NCBI RefSeq assembly: GCF_036075115.1 | Contig: NZ_CP107958.1 | Location: forward strand, 1,612,001 to 1,676,000 | Origin: Streptomyces sp. NBC_00377 | GTDB lineage: Bacteria > Actinomycetota > Actinomycetes > Streptomycetales > Streptomycetaceae | Direction of reading: 5' to 3' | Length of the DNA: 64,000 bases | In this document: positions 1 through 7,916 of the stretch, in pieces | How positions within the stretch are numbered: position 1 is the stretch's first letter | Layout: each line of letters opens with the position of its first letter | The notes under the pieces: generated by a model | Told to the model about the DNA's origin: nothing | Databases searched by the model: none | The model's input: the letters and a program-made list of their open reading frames with translations, nothing else | Translations under genes and position numbers: made by a program

Positions 1-306
1 CAGTGGGCGATGCGTCCGCTGAACCAGCAGGGCATCGCCACCAACTGGGGTCAGGAGACACCGCTGGAGACCTGGTGGCACCTCGCGGTCGTCAACGACG
101 GCCGGCACACCACTCTGTACGTCGAGGGCTGCCCGGTGGTGCGCAACCCGAAGGCGGCGGCCGTCGGTGTCGCCTCCGTCGGGCTGCCGTGGCTGCTCGG
201 CGGTTACGAGTACGGCGGGCAGATCGACCAGATTTTCCACGGCCGCCTCGGCGACGTGCGGATCGTCGAACGTGCGCTGCCCGTCACGTCCTTCATGACC
301 CACTGA
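1..306 (+). CDS. LamG/concanavalin-like domain protein, C-terminal part
   Basis: The reading frame is open from the first base to a TGA at 304-306, so the 5' part lies outside the window. The last ~100 residues read as a LamG/Laminin_G_3 jelly-roll: a W-x-H-L-A-V-V-N-D strand, a 'TLYVEG' strand, 'LLGGYEYGGQIDQIFHGRLGDVRIVERALP' style closing strands (the conserved G-x-x-x-D-V-R-I end). Such domains bind carbohydrate or surface ligands. It lies 17 bp upstream of the secreted PHP-domain gene, so the two are probably co-transcribed. The function of the full protein cannot be told from this fragment. Confidence 0.75.
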   Translation, partial: QWAMRPLNQQGIATNWGQETPLETWWHLAVVNDGRHTTLYVEGCPVVRNPKAAAVGVASVGLPWLLGGYEYGGQIDQIFHGRLGDVRIVERALPVTSFMTH

Positions 307-323
307 CCCCGGCGAGGACCACC

Positions 324-1991
324 ATGACCGAGCAGCAAATGCCCACCTGGGCCGACCCGTCCGTCCCGCCCGCCGCCCTCGACGCGCAGGGCGTCTCCCG
401 ACGCGCCCTCATGCGCCGCGCGGGCCTGTTCGGCGCCGCCTTCGCCCTGGGGTCGGCGGCCGTCCCCGCGGCGGCCGCGTCCGGCCGGGGCTTCGGCGGC
501 GACGACCCGCGCCTCGCCTACCTCGTCGGCGACCACCACATCCACAGCGTGTACAGCCACGACGCCAAGTACACCTTCTCCCAACTGGCCACCGCGGCAG
601 CCACCTACGGTCTCGACTGGATGGTGTTCAACGAGCACTCCAACTTCGGGCACGCCTCCTACGGCGCCGCGCTGGAGCACCAGGAGATCCTCAAGGCCCG
701 CGCCGAGAACCCGCGCCAGCTGATCTTCCAGGGCCTGGAGTGGTACATCCCGGCCGCCGAGCACTGCACGGTCTTCGCCGCCCCCGGCCCGCACGAGGTC
801 GACCTGCTCACCCGGTTCGAACTCGCCTACGACGGCAAGCTGCTCGGCTACGCCGACGGTGCCCCGGACCATCCGAACACCGCACGCAACGAGGCGCACG
901 CGGTCAAGGCCATCCAGTGGCTGGCCGAACAGCGCCGTACCGGTTACGTCGACGACGTGCTCGTCCTCGCCAACCACCCGCTGCGCCTGGGCATCGACTC
1001 CCCGCACGAGATGCGCAACTGGCGGGACGCCGCACCCGAGATCATGATCGGCATGGAGGGCGCCCCCGGCGCGCAGGGCGGCGGCATCCCCGGATGGGAG
1101 GGCCCCGACTCGCAGCGCGGCGAGTACACCAACAAGCCGTCAGCCAACTCCTGGCCCGGCTATCCGGAGAACGCGTACGTGCTGTACGGCGGCTTCGACT
1201 GGATGACCGCGACGGTCGGTGGCATGTGGGACGCGATGCTCGCGGAGGGCAAGCTGTTCACGATCACCACCAACTCCGACGTGCACCGGGTCGTGTTCGA
1301 CACCTGGAAGAACGGCGACTGGCTGCCGGGCCGGAACTTCGACAACACCGGCCACATCCCGGACCCGGTGAACACCGATTCGCCCCAGCCGGGCGGCGAC
1401 TTCTGGCCCGGCCAGTTCAGCCGCACCCACGTCGGCGTCACCCGCTACGGCTACCGGGCGGTGATGGCCGGCCTGCGCGCGGGCCGCGTCTGGCTCGACC
1501 ACGGGCACCTGCTCGACGGGCTCGACGTCCGGCTGAAGCGCGACTGCGACCACGGCCGGGGCGTCACCCTCGGCGGCCGGCTGCGGGTGCGCAAGGGCGA
1601 GAAGCTCACCCTGAACGTGACGGTGACCACCGCCTCTCGCCCCAACTCCCACGGAGTCCTGCCGCAGTTGGCGCACGTGGACGTGATCCGCGGCGCGGTG
1701 CGCGGCGCGGTGGCCGACCGTGACACGTGGCGGGCGCCCGACACCAGGGTCGTCCACACGAAGGACGTCCAGGGCCGCAAGGGGACGTACACCCTGCGTA
1801 TCCCGCTGACCGCGGGCGACGAGTCGTTCTACGTCCGGCTGCGCGGCAGCGACGGGAACCGGCACGCGGCCGGTTACCTGGGCGCCTCCGTGGACCCCCA
1901 CGGCCCGATCCCGCACGAGCCCGGCAACGGCGACCCGTGGGCCGACACCTGGTTCTACGCCAACCCGGTCTTCGTGGACGTCGTGAGCTGA
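324..1991 (+). CDS. Tat-exported PHP-domain (metal-dependent phosphoesterase-like) protein
   Basis: A 555-residue protein starting at the ATG 17 bp after the LamG stop; the longer open frame upstream has no start with a ribosome site. Residues 25-32 (SRRALMRR) followed by a hydrophobic Ala-rich stretch to ~52 form a Tat signal peptide, so the protein is probably exported folded. The mature part begins with a PHP motif (HHIH at 71-74, then S-H-D), 'NEHSNFGH', 'LANHPLR' and 'NSDVHR', all candidate metal ligands of the PHP/amidohydrolase-like fold. The C-terminal third looks like a beta-rich extension. Substrate is unknown; the LamG neighbour hints at a polymer or cell-surface target. Confidence 0.8.
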   Translation: MTEQQMPTWADPSVPPAALDAQGVSRRALMRRAGLFGAAFALGSAAVPAAAASGRGFGGDDPRLAYLVGDHHIHSVYSHDAKYTFSQLATAAATYGLDWMVFNEHSNFGHASYGAALEHQEILKARAENPRQLIFQGLEWYIPAAEHCTVFAAPGPHEVDLLTRFELAYDGKLLGYADGAPDHPNTARNEAHAVKAIQWLAEQRRTGYVDDVLVLANHPLRLGIDSPHEMRNWRDAAPEIMIGMEGAPGAQGGGIPGWEGPDSQRGEYTNKPSANSWPGYPENAYVLYGGFDWMTATVGGMWDAMLAEGKLFTITTNSDVHRVVFDTWKNGDWLPGRNFDNTGHIPDPVNTDSPQPGGDFWPGQFSRTHVGVTRYGYRAVMAGLRAGRVWLDHGHLLDGLDVRLKRDCDHGRGVTLGGRLRVRKGEKLTLNVTVTTASRPNSHGVLPQLAHVDVIRGAVRGAVADRDTWRAPDTRVVHTKDVQGRKGTYTLRIPLTAGDESFYVRLRGSDGNRHAAGYLGASVDPHGPIPHEPGNGDPWADTWFYANPVFVDVVS

Positions 1992-2009
1992 CCGCCCCGT
2001 GAGAGGCGC

Positions 2010-2050
2010 GGGGAACCGCGCGACCAGCCACGACGGTCGCGTGGTTCTCC
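2010..2050. terminator. Convergent hairpin; Streptomyces dispersed-repeat-like
   Basis: Arms 2010-2025 and 2035-2050 pair over 16 positions with two mismatches or wobbles and a 9-nt loop. It sits in the 94-bp gap between the convergent PHP and MaoC genes. The words GCGCGGGGAACCGCGCGACC and AGCCACGACG resemble, from memory, a dispersed intergenic hairpin family common in Streptomyces genomes. Confidence 0.6.
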
Positions 2051-2085
2051 ACGGCCTCAGCGGCTACGGCGCCGCGGACACCGGC

Positions 2086-2541
2086 TCACGCGTAGAAGCG
2101 CGACAGACTTTGCAGCACCGCCGCCGGCTTCGCACCGCCCTCGATCTCGATCGCGCCGTCGACGGTGATCTGCACCCCGCCCGGCACCTCCTGGACCTCG
2201 GCCAGCTTGGCGACGAGGCGGATCCGCGAACCGACTTTCACCGGCGAGGGGAACCGCACCTTGTTCAGCCCGTAGTTGACCTTCGTCGTGACGCCCTGGA
2301 CGTCCAGCAACTCGGTGAAGAGCGGGATGAAGAGGGAGAGGGTGAGGTAGCCGTGGGCGATCGGGGCACCGAAGGGTCCCGCTGCGGCCTTCTCCGGGTC
2401 CACATGGATCCACTGGTGGTCGCCCGTGGCGTCGGCGAAGGTGTTGACGCGCTCCTGTGTCACCTCGATCCACTCGCTGGTGCCGAGGTCGCTGCCGGCG
2501 AGCTTCTTGAGTTCGTCCAGGCCGTTGACGGTGATGCCCAT
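2086..2541 (-). CDS. MaoC-family (R)-specific enoyl-CoA hydratase
   Basis: A 151-residue single hot-dog protein. The hydratase signature is present: D41 and H46 in 'DATGDHQWIHVDP' followed by 'APIAHGYLTLSL' at ~59-70. The start is the ATG at 2541, preceded by AAGGAAAG; a longer open frame runs back into the ligase gene but has no need to be used. It is the last gene of the operon SDR-amidohydrolase-ligase-MaoC, 14 bp behind the ligase stop. With the SDR it would supply the hydration and dehydrogenation steps of a beta-oxidation-type side-chain cycle on the CoA ester made by the ligase. Family assignment is firm; the substrate is inferred. Confidence 0.88.
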   Translation of the reverse strand: MGITVNGLDELKKLAGSDLGTSEWIEVTQERVNTFADATGDHQWIHVDPEKAAAGPFGAPIAHGYLTLSLFIPLFTELLDVQGVTTKVNYGLNKVRFPSPVKVGSRIRLVAKLAEVQEVPGGVQITVDGAIEIEGGAKPAAVLQSLSRFYA

Positions 2542-2555
2542 ATGGCTTTCCTTAG

Positions 2556-4061
2556 CTAGGAGTTGGTGCCGTAGCGCTTGCGCACCCGGGACTTGAGGAG
2601 CTTTCCGGAGGCGGTGCGGGGAAGGTCGTCGGCCAGCACCACCGACTTGGGGATCTTGTACTTGGCGAGCCGGCCGGCCAGGGAGGCGAGCACCTCGTCC
2701 GGGTCGAGCCGGGCGCCCTCGCGGGGTACCACCACCGCGCGCGGCACCTCGCCCCACTTGTCGTCCGGCACGCCGATCACCGCGCACTCGACGACGTCCG
2801 GGTGGGCCAGGAGCAGATCCTCGATCTCGGCGGGGTAGATGTTCTCGCCGCCCGAGATGATCATGTCCTTGATGCGGTCGACGATGTGGACGTATCCGTC
2901 CTCGTCGATCCGGGCCGCGTCACCGCTGCGGAACCATCCGTCCGCGAAGGACGCGGCCGTCTCCTCGGGCAGCCCCCAGTAGCCCGGCATGACGTGCGGT
3001 CCGCGCACCACGACCTCGCCCGTCTCGTCGACGTCCACCGGGGAGAGATCCGGCCGAAGCACCCGTACGTCGCTGAAGAAGTGCGGTACCCCGGCCGAGC
3101 CCGCCTTGCTCACGGCGTGCTCGGCGTCCAGGAACAGCGTGCCGGGGGACGCCTCCGTCATGCCGTAGCCCTGGAGGAAGGTCAGACCGCGTTCCTGGTA
3201 GGCGGCGATCAGCGGGGTCGGTACCGGGGAGCCGCCGCAGGTCAGGATGCGCAGCGAGGACAGGTCGGCGTCCTTCCAGCGCGGATGCCGGGCCACCTGG
3301 TCGAACATCGCCGGGACACCGAACATGAAGGTGATCCGGTGCTCCTCGATCAGGTCGAAGGTCCCCTGCGGGTCGAAGGCGTCGACCAGGACGCAGGTGC
3401 CGCCCTTGAGCAGCACCGGCAGGGTGAGCATGTTCAGGCCCGCCGTGTGGAACAACGGGGCGGAGACCAGAGCGCGTTCGTCTGCGATCAGGTCGGTGTC
3501 GACGAGTACGTTGATCGCGTTCCAGGTCAGGTTGCCGTGGGTGAGCATGGCGCCCTTGGGGCGGCCGGTCGTGCCCGAGGTGTACATGATGATGCAGGTG
3601 TCGTCGGGGGCGACCGGTTCGTCGATCGGCTCGGCCGGCGCCGACGTCAGTGCCTCCTCGTACTCGGCGCCGACCTCGACGTACGTCCGCACGTCGGTGT
3701 TGCCCGGGAGGCCGGCGACCAGGCCCGCGTGCCCGGGGCCGTAGACGAGGACCTTGGCGCCGGAGTCGGCCAGCTGGTAGGCGATCTCCGGGCCGGCCAG
3801 GCGGGTGTTGAGCGGGACGAAGACCGCGCCGAGGGTGCCGGCGGCGAAGAGGGTCTCCAGGTAGGAGGGGTGGTTGGGACCGAGGTAGGCGATGCGGTCA
3901 CCGCGGCGCAGGCCCCGTAGGCGCAGGGCGTGGGCGAGCCGGGTCGTGCGTGCATACAGTGTGCGGTAGTCGGTCGACTGCCCGCCGTGGACCAGTGCGG
4001 TGCGGTGCGGGGTCTTGCGGGCCCGGCGTGCGGGCCAGGACCCGAGTCCCTCGTTGCGCAT
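2556..4061 (-). CDS. AMP-forming acyl/aryl-CoA ligase
   Basis: A 501-residue ANL-superfamily enzyme of usual length. The AMP-binding loop 'YTSGTTGRPKGAML' lies near residue 160, 'YGMTEASPG' near 300, the hinge 'WFRSGDAARIDEDGYVHIVDR' near 385, and the catalytic lysine is in 'PRTASGKLLKSR' at the C-terminus. It would activate a carboxylic acid to its CoA thioester using ATP. It is 10 bp downstream of the amidohydrolase gene and part of the same operon. Sequence resembles medium/long-chain fatty acyl-CoA synthetases, but aromatic acids cannot be excluded. Confidence 0.88.
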   Translation of the reverse strand: MRNEGLGSWPARRARKTPHRTALVHGGQSTDYRTLYARTTRLAHALRLRGLRRGDRIAYLGPNHPSYLETLFAAGTLGAVFVPLNTRLAGPEIAYQLADSGAKVLVYGPGHAGLVAGLPGNTDVRTYVEVGAEYEEALTSAPAEPIDEPVAPDDTCIIMYTSGTTGRPKGAMLTHGNLTWNAINVLVDTDLIADERALVSAPLFHTAGLNMLTLPVLLKGGTCVLVDAFDPQGTFDLIEEHRITFMFGVPAMFDQVARHPRWKDADLSSLRILTCGGSPVPTPLIAAYQERGLTFLQGYGMTEASPGTLFLDAEHAVSKAGSAGVPHFFSDVRVLRPDLSPVDVDETGEVVVRGPHVMPGYWGLPEETAASFADGWFRSGDAARIDEDGYVHIVDRIKDMIISGGENIYPAEIEDLLLAHPDVVECAVIGVPDDKWGEVPRAVVVPREGARLDPDEVLASLAGRLAKYKIPKSVVLADDLPRTASGKLLKSRVRKRYGTNS

Positions 4062-4071
4062 CTGGCGCCCC

Positions 4072-4974
4072 TTACGGTTTCGTCAGCCCGAGCAGGCGGG
4101 CGGCGTTCTCCTTGAGGATCTTCGGCCGGACCTCGTCCTTGATCGGCAGCTTCGCGAAGTCCGCGAGCCAGCGGTCGGGCGTGAGCACGGGGAAGTCCGA
4201 GCCGAAGAGGACCTTGTCCTTCAGCAGCGTGTTGGCGTACTGCACGAGCTGCGGCGGGAAGTACTTCGGCGACCAGCCGGACAGGTCGATGTGCACGCCC
4301 GGCTTGTGGGTGGCGACGGCGAGGGCCTCGTCCTGCCAGGGGAAGGACGGGTGCGCCAGGATGATCTTGAGGTGCGGGAAGTCGGCCGCCACGTCGTCCA
4401 CGTGCAGCGGGTTGGAGTACTTGAGCCTGATCCCGCCGCCGCCCGGGACCCCTGCGCCGATGCCCGTCTGACCGGTGTGGAAGAGGGCGATGGTCCCCGT
4501 CTCCTCGATCACCTCGTAGAGGTCGTACGCCACCGAGCGGTCGTTGGGGAAGAAGCCCTGGATGCTGGGGTGGAACTTGAAGCCCTTCACCCCGTACTCC
4601 TCGACCAGGCGCCGGGCCTGCTTCACGCCGGCCTTCCCCCGGAAGGGGTCGATGGAAGCGAAGGGGATCAGGACGTCGGCGTTGGCGGCGGCCGCCTCGG
4701 CGACCTCCTCGTTGGGGACCGGCGCGGTTCCGGTCGCGGACTCGGCGTCCACCGTGAAGATCACGGCGGCCATCCTCCGCTCGCGGTAGTAGCGGGCCGT
4801 CTCCTCCAGGGTGGGCTTCCGCTTGCCCTCGACCTTGAAGTACGCGGAGGAGGCGTCGTGCAGGTCGTCGTCCAGCGAGGAATGGCCCTTGGAGGACACC
4901 TCGGCGTGGGTGTGGACGTCGATCGCGACCAGTTCGTCGACGTTCATGGAGGGGGTCGCGGCGGAACTCATCAC
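4072..4974 (-). CDS. Amidohydrolase-2 family protein (decarboxylase-like)
   Basis: About 300 residues. The amidohydrolase/TIM-barrel metal ligands are visible: HxH in 'DVHTHAEV' near the N-terminus, His in 'FKFHPSIQGF', 'LFHTGQTG' and 'ILAHPSFPW', and Asp in 'LFGSDFPVL'. This is the ACMS-decarboxylase/gamma-resorcylate-decarboxylase branch (COG2159). Start is either the GTG at 4974, giving a 4-bp GTGA overlap with the SDR stop, or the ATG at 4971. In this operon it may hydrolyse or decarboxylate a ring or acyl intermediate between CoA activation and beta-oxidation; the exact reaction is not determined. Confidence 0.85.
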   Translation of the reverse strand: MMSSAATPSMNVDELVAIDVHTHAEVSSKGHSSLDDDLHDASSAYFKVEGKRKPTLEETARYYRERRMAAVIFTVDAESATGTAPVPNEEVAEAAAANADVLIPFASIDPFRGKAGVKQARRLVEEYGVKGFKFHPSIQGFFPNDRSVAYDLYEVIEETGTIALFHTGQTGIGAGVPGGGGIRLKYSNPLHVDDVAADFPHLKIILAHPSFPWQDEALAVATHKPGVHIDLSGWSPKYFPPQLVQYANTLLKDKVLFGSDFPVLTPDRWLADFAKLPIKDEVRPKILKENAARLLGLTKP

Positions 4975-5888
4975 GCCTCCGGGAACTTGGGGGCCGGAAT
5001 GCCGACCGTCTGGAGCTCGGCGCCGACCGACGTGGGGAAGACGTCGGCCAGGGTCTCGGGCGTCCAGCCGCCGTCTGCGTAGGCCGCGCGGATCTCCTGC
5101 GGATGCGACCAGAGTGCCACCTTGTCGCCGCCGATGCCGATGGCCTGGCCGGTGATGGACCGGGCGGCCTCCGAGGCGAGGAAGGGCACCAGGGCCGCAC
5201 AGTCCTCGGGGGTCCCGAAACCCTCGCCCTTGCGCAGGAAGTCCGGGAACGGCTCACCGTTCTTCAGGGCCTCGACGTACGGGGCGAAGGCGGGGATGGT
5301 CTCGGTCATCGCGGTCGCGGCCACCGGGACGATCGCGTTGACCGTGATGCCCGCGCGGCCCAGCTCCATCGACCAGGTACGGGCGAAGGCCGCGATGCCG
5401 GCCTTGGCGGCCGCGTAGTTCGTCTGGCCGAAGTTGCCGCGCTGGCCGGCCGGCGATCCGACGAGGATCAGCGTGCCCCCCTCGCCCTGCTCCCGCATCC
5501 GTACGGCGGCGGCACGGGCGCAGGTGAAGGTGCCCTTGAGGTGGGTGGTGATCACCGCGTCGAAGTCGTCGTCGCTCATCTTCCACAGCACCTTGTCGCG
5601 CAGGATGCCCGCGTTGGTGACCAGGACGTCCAGCCGGCCGAACTCCTCCACAGCCCGGTTCACCAGGCGGTCGGCGGCCTCCGTGGTGCCGACCGGGACC
5701 ACCTCCGCGACGGCCCTGCCACCGGCCTCGACGAGGGACTTCACGGCCTGCTCGGCGACCTCCTCGTCGACGTCGTTGACGACCACGGACGCGCCGTGGG
5801 CGGCCAGGGCATGAGCGTAGGCGAGGCCGAGGCCCCGGCCGCTGCCGGTGACGACGGCGACCTTGCCGGTGAGATCGATGCTGGGCAC
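4971..5888 (-). CDS. SDR-family (3-hydroxyacyl-CoA/3-oxoacyl) dehydrogenase
   Basis: A 305-residue classical short-chain dehydrogenase: cofactor loop 'TGSGRGLGLAYA' at ~14-25, 'NAG' motif near residue 97, catalytic Ser in 'LVGSPAG', and Y-x-x-x-K in 'TNYAAAKAGI'. The N-terminal region, with VNDVD after the second strand, resembles the dehydrogenase unit of peroxisomal multifunctional enzyme 2, and an NAD(H) preference is inferred from the Asp. Start is a GTG at 5888 with AAGGGA upstream. First gene of the four-gene operon; its promoter overlaps the repeats at 5935-5974 shared with the divergent MarR gene. Confidence 0.87.
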   Translation of the reverse strand: MPSIDLTGKVAVVTGSGRGLGLAYAHALAAHGASVVVNDVDEEVAEQAVKSLVEAGGRAVAEVVPVGTTEAADRLVNRAVEEFGRLDVLVTNAGILRDKVLWKMSDDDFDAVITTHLKGTFTCARAAAVRMREQGEGGTLILVGSPAGQRGNFGQTNYAAAKAGIAAFARTWSMELGRAGITVNAIVPVAATAMTETIPAFAPYVEALKNGEPFPDFLRKGEGFGTPEDCAALVPFLASEAARSITGQAIGIGGDKVALWSHPQEIRAAYADGGWTPETLADVFPTSVGAELQTVGIPAPKFPEA

Positions 5889-5934
5889 GACGGTGTCCCT
5901 TCACATGGGGTGCGGAGGTGCGAGTACGAGATTG

Positions 5935-5974
5935 AAGCTAAGAGCAATAATTGTTGTCGTCAATAGTTGTTGTC
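5935..5974. promoter_or_regulatory. Divergent promoter with MarR-type operator candidates
   Basis: On the minus strand a -35 TTGACG (5963-5958) and -10 TAGCTT (5940-5935) are separated by exactly 17 bp and point at the SDR operon. The spacer holds CAATAATTG (5945-5953), a palindrome around a central base. The direct repeat TTGTTGTC occurs at 5951-5958 and 5967-5974, 16 bp apart. The segment is strikingly AT-rich for this genome. A repressor bound here would block both divergent genes; the MarR protein encoded immediately to the right is the obvious candidate. Confidence 0.6.
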
Positions 5975-6079
5975 ATCCTGTGGGTGCGTCATGCTGGAAT
6001 CTGCTGCACGCAGTACGTCGCACCGCCCCGGAAGGGGACCGAGCCCAGGGAGTCCGCCATCGCCCGCCAGGACAACGCA

Positions 6080-6541
6080 GTGAACGCCGCCCCGATCGAC
6101 GTGGACGAGCCGTGGATGCGCGGGCTGCACGCGGACACGGGCTACCTGCTCTACCGCCTCGGGCTGCGCTCGGGTCAGCTGTTCAACACCGTCCTCCAGG
6201 AGTCGGGAGTGCGGCTGCGCCACTACGCGGTACTGCGCTTCCTGGCCACCTCCGAGGGCGCGCTCCAGCGCGAGCTGAGCACCCGGCTCGGGTACGACCC
6301 CAGCGCCATCGTTGGCCTCGTCGACGATCTGGAGAAGCTGGGCTTCGCCGAGCGCCGCCCGGCCCCCGACGACCGCCGCAGCCGGATCGTCGCCCTCACC
6401 GAGGACGGCCGCACGTTCCTGCGCGGCACCGACGAGGCGGGCCTGCGGGTGACGAACGAGTTGCTGGACCCCCTCGAACCGGCCGAGCGCGAGACACTGC
6501 ACACACTGCTGCGGCGGATCGCCGAGGACGGACTCGGCTGA
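6080..6541 (+). CDS. MarR-family transcriptional regulator
   Basis: With the GTG start at 6080 (CCAGGA upstream) it is 153 residues, normal for MarR; the open frame to the left translates into the operator DNA and is unlikely to be used. The winged helix shows as 'LRHYAVLRFLA..EGALQRELSTRLGYDPSAIVGLVDDLEKLGFAERRPAPDDRRSRIVALTEDG' (key wing residues D-D-R-R-S-R-I). It is divergent from the SDR operon and is expected to repress it until a phenolic or acyl-CoA-type ligand binds. The ligand is inferred only. Confidence 0.85.
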   Translation: MNAAPIDVDEPWMRGLHADTGYLLYRLGLRSGQLFNTVLQESGVRLRHYAVLRFLATSEGALQRELSTRLGYDPSAIVGLVDDLEKLGFAERRPAPDDRRSRIVALTEDGRTFLRGTDEAGLRVTNELLDPLEPAERETLHTLLRRIAEDGLG

Positions 6542-6559
6542 TGCCCTGAGGAGGACCTG

Positions 6560-7339
6560 ATGGAACGGGGCACCCTCGCCATGACCGCCCGCTCCGCGCC
6601 CGGCCGGCTGCTGGCCGTGCTCGCCGCGTTCGACCACACCCACCCCGCGCTGTCCCTGACCGACATCAGCCGCCGGGCCGGCCTGACGCTCACCACTGCT
6701 CACCGGCTGGTGAGCGCGCTGACCGAGTGGGGCGCCCTGGAGCGGGATCCGTCCGGCGTGTACCACGTCGGGCTGCGCCTGTGGGAGGTCGCGGCACTGG
6801 CGCCGCGCGGTCTGGCGCTGCGGCAGGTCGCGCTGCCGTTCCTGGAGGACCTGTACGAAGCCACGCACGAGAACGTGCAGTTGGCGGTGCGGGACGGCTC
6901 CGAGGTCGTCTACACCGAATGGCTGTCGGGCCGTTCGGCCGTCGGCGTCCACATCCGGGTGGGAGCCCGCTGGCCGCTGCACGTCACCGGCGTCGGGCTC
7001 GCGCTTCTCGCGCACGGCGACCCGGAGTTCCAAGAGGCCTACTGCGCCAGGCCGTTGGCGTCCTACACGGCACACACCGTCACCGAACCGGTGCAGTTGC
7101 GCCGGATGCTGGCCGAAGTACGGCGCACCGGTGTGGCGGTGAGCAGCCGTCAGGTCACCGAGGACGCCCTGTCGGTGGCCGCGCCGGTGCGCGGTCCGGG
7201 CGGCGCGGTCGTGGCCGCCGTGTCGGTCGTCGTCCCGCACGCCGACGCCCAGGTCCCGGTCCTGGCTCCGGCGGTACGCCTCGCGGCCCGCGGAATCTCC
7301 CGGGCCCTCGGCTGGCAACCCGAGCACCGGCCCACCTGA
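6560..7339 (+). CDS. IclR-family transcriptional regulator
   Basis: A 259-residue IclR protein. N-terminal winged helix around residues 12-70 ('GRLLAVLAAFD...SLTDISRRAGLTLTTAHRLVSALTEWGALERD'), C-terminal ligand domain with 'GVHIRVGARWPLHVTGVGLALLA' (the usual 'G-x-x-x-P-x-H-x-T-x-x-G-x-A-x-L' motif) and 'GPGGAVVAAVSVVVP'. Start ATG 6560 has a strong GAGGAGG. It begins 18 bp after the MarR stop, so both regulators are probably one transcript. IclR proteins often govern aromatic or short-chain acid catabolism, which suits the divergent operon. Confidence 0.87.
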   Translation: MERGTLAMTARSAPGRLLAVLAAFDHTHPALSLTDISRRAGLTLTTAHRLVSALTEWGALERDPSGVYHVGLRLWEVAALAPRGLALRQVALPFLEDLYEATHENVQLAVRDGSEVVYTEWLSGRSAVGVHIRVGARWPLHVTGVGLALLAHGDPEFQEAYCARPLASYTAHTVTEPVQLRRMLAEVRRTGVAVSSRQVTEDALSVAAPVRGPGGAVVAAVSVVVPHADAQVPVLAPAVRLAARGISRALGWQPEHRPT

Positions 7340-7479
7340 CCTCCGCACACCGAGCCACCTCCCACCGGCGAGACCGGCGCCCTCTCCCACCTCCGGCGGC
7401 CCCGGCACTCCGGTGGCTCCGGCGCCTGGCCGGCGGCCCCGCCCGCGGGCGTGGGTGCGGGGGCGTGGGTGCGTCGCCC

Positions 7480-7690
7480 GGGGCCCCGGCCTCGGTGTTC
7501 GGCAGCCGGAACACCAGCCACGGCCGCCTCGGCCCGCACGACGCCAAGGGCGCGAACGACAGCGCCGTCGCCGGCTATGAGTTCTGTGCGAGCTCGATGC
7601 TCGGCGACGTGGTGGTCGTGAAGAACTCGGGCGGGAGGACCGTCGGCGCGGCCAACGGCCTCAACGGCTGGAACCTGTCCTGGGTGAACT
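7480..7690 (+). pseudogene. Unidentified protein-coding remnant
   Basis: In frame 1 this stretch encodes protein-like sequence with balanced composition ('VFGSRNTSHGRLG', 'GANDSAVAGYEFCASSMLGD', 'VVVVKNSGGRTV', 'NGLNGWNLSW') but there is no start codon with a ribosome site. The frame then runs into the GGCGGGCT tandem repeat and ends a few residues later. It looks like the internal or C-terminal part of a secreted/beta-rich protein whose ends are lost. I could not assign the family. Confidence 0.3.
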
Positions 7691-7735
7691 GGCGGGCTGG
7701 CGGGCTGGCGGGCTGGCGGGCTGGCGGGCTGGCGG
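7691..7735. repeat. 8-bp tandem repeat GGCGGGCT x5
   Basis: Five perfect tandem copies of GGCGGGCT (7691-7730) and a partial sixth. It follows directly on the coding remnant, consistent with replication slippage having disrupted that gene. It ends about 74 bp before the GH16 promoter. Confidence 0.9.
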
Positions 7736-7808
7736 CGCGCTTTAGCACTTTTGCGTGCTTCAAGCGGTGAACATCCCTGCCCCGAAAGGACTTTCCTTGC
7801 TTTAAGTC

Positions 7809-7864
7809 TTGACGGCCTTCGGGACGGAGAGCACATTGGGCCCACTTTGAGAGCGCTCTCAAAG
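7809..7864 (+). promoter_or_regulatory. GH16 promoter and LacI-type operator
   Basis: A -35 TTGACG (7809-7814) and weak -10 CACATT (7832-7837), 17 bp apart, are followed by a perfect 20-bp palindrome CTTTGAGAGCGCTCTCAAAG at 7845-7864. Its core GAGAGCGCTCTC recurs upstream of the GH55 gene (55271-55282) with the same 45.5-bp distance from the -35 start to the palindrome centre. The core resembles the CebR site of Streptomyces (TGGGAGCGCTCCCA, from memory), so a LacI-family sugar-responsive repressor is expected. No LacI gene lies in the window. Confidence 0.75.
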
Positions 7865-7916
7865 GCTTTCGAAGACACCCGCGCCCATCACTCCGTACCC
7901 GAGAGGCACCCCTCCC

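Noticed and set aside
3..323. N-terminal extension of the PHP protein over the LamG gene
   Set aside because: The Tat signal lies right after the ATG at 324 and the upstream frame is Arg/Gly noise antiphase to the LamG frame.
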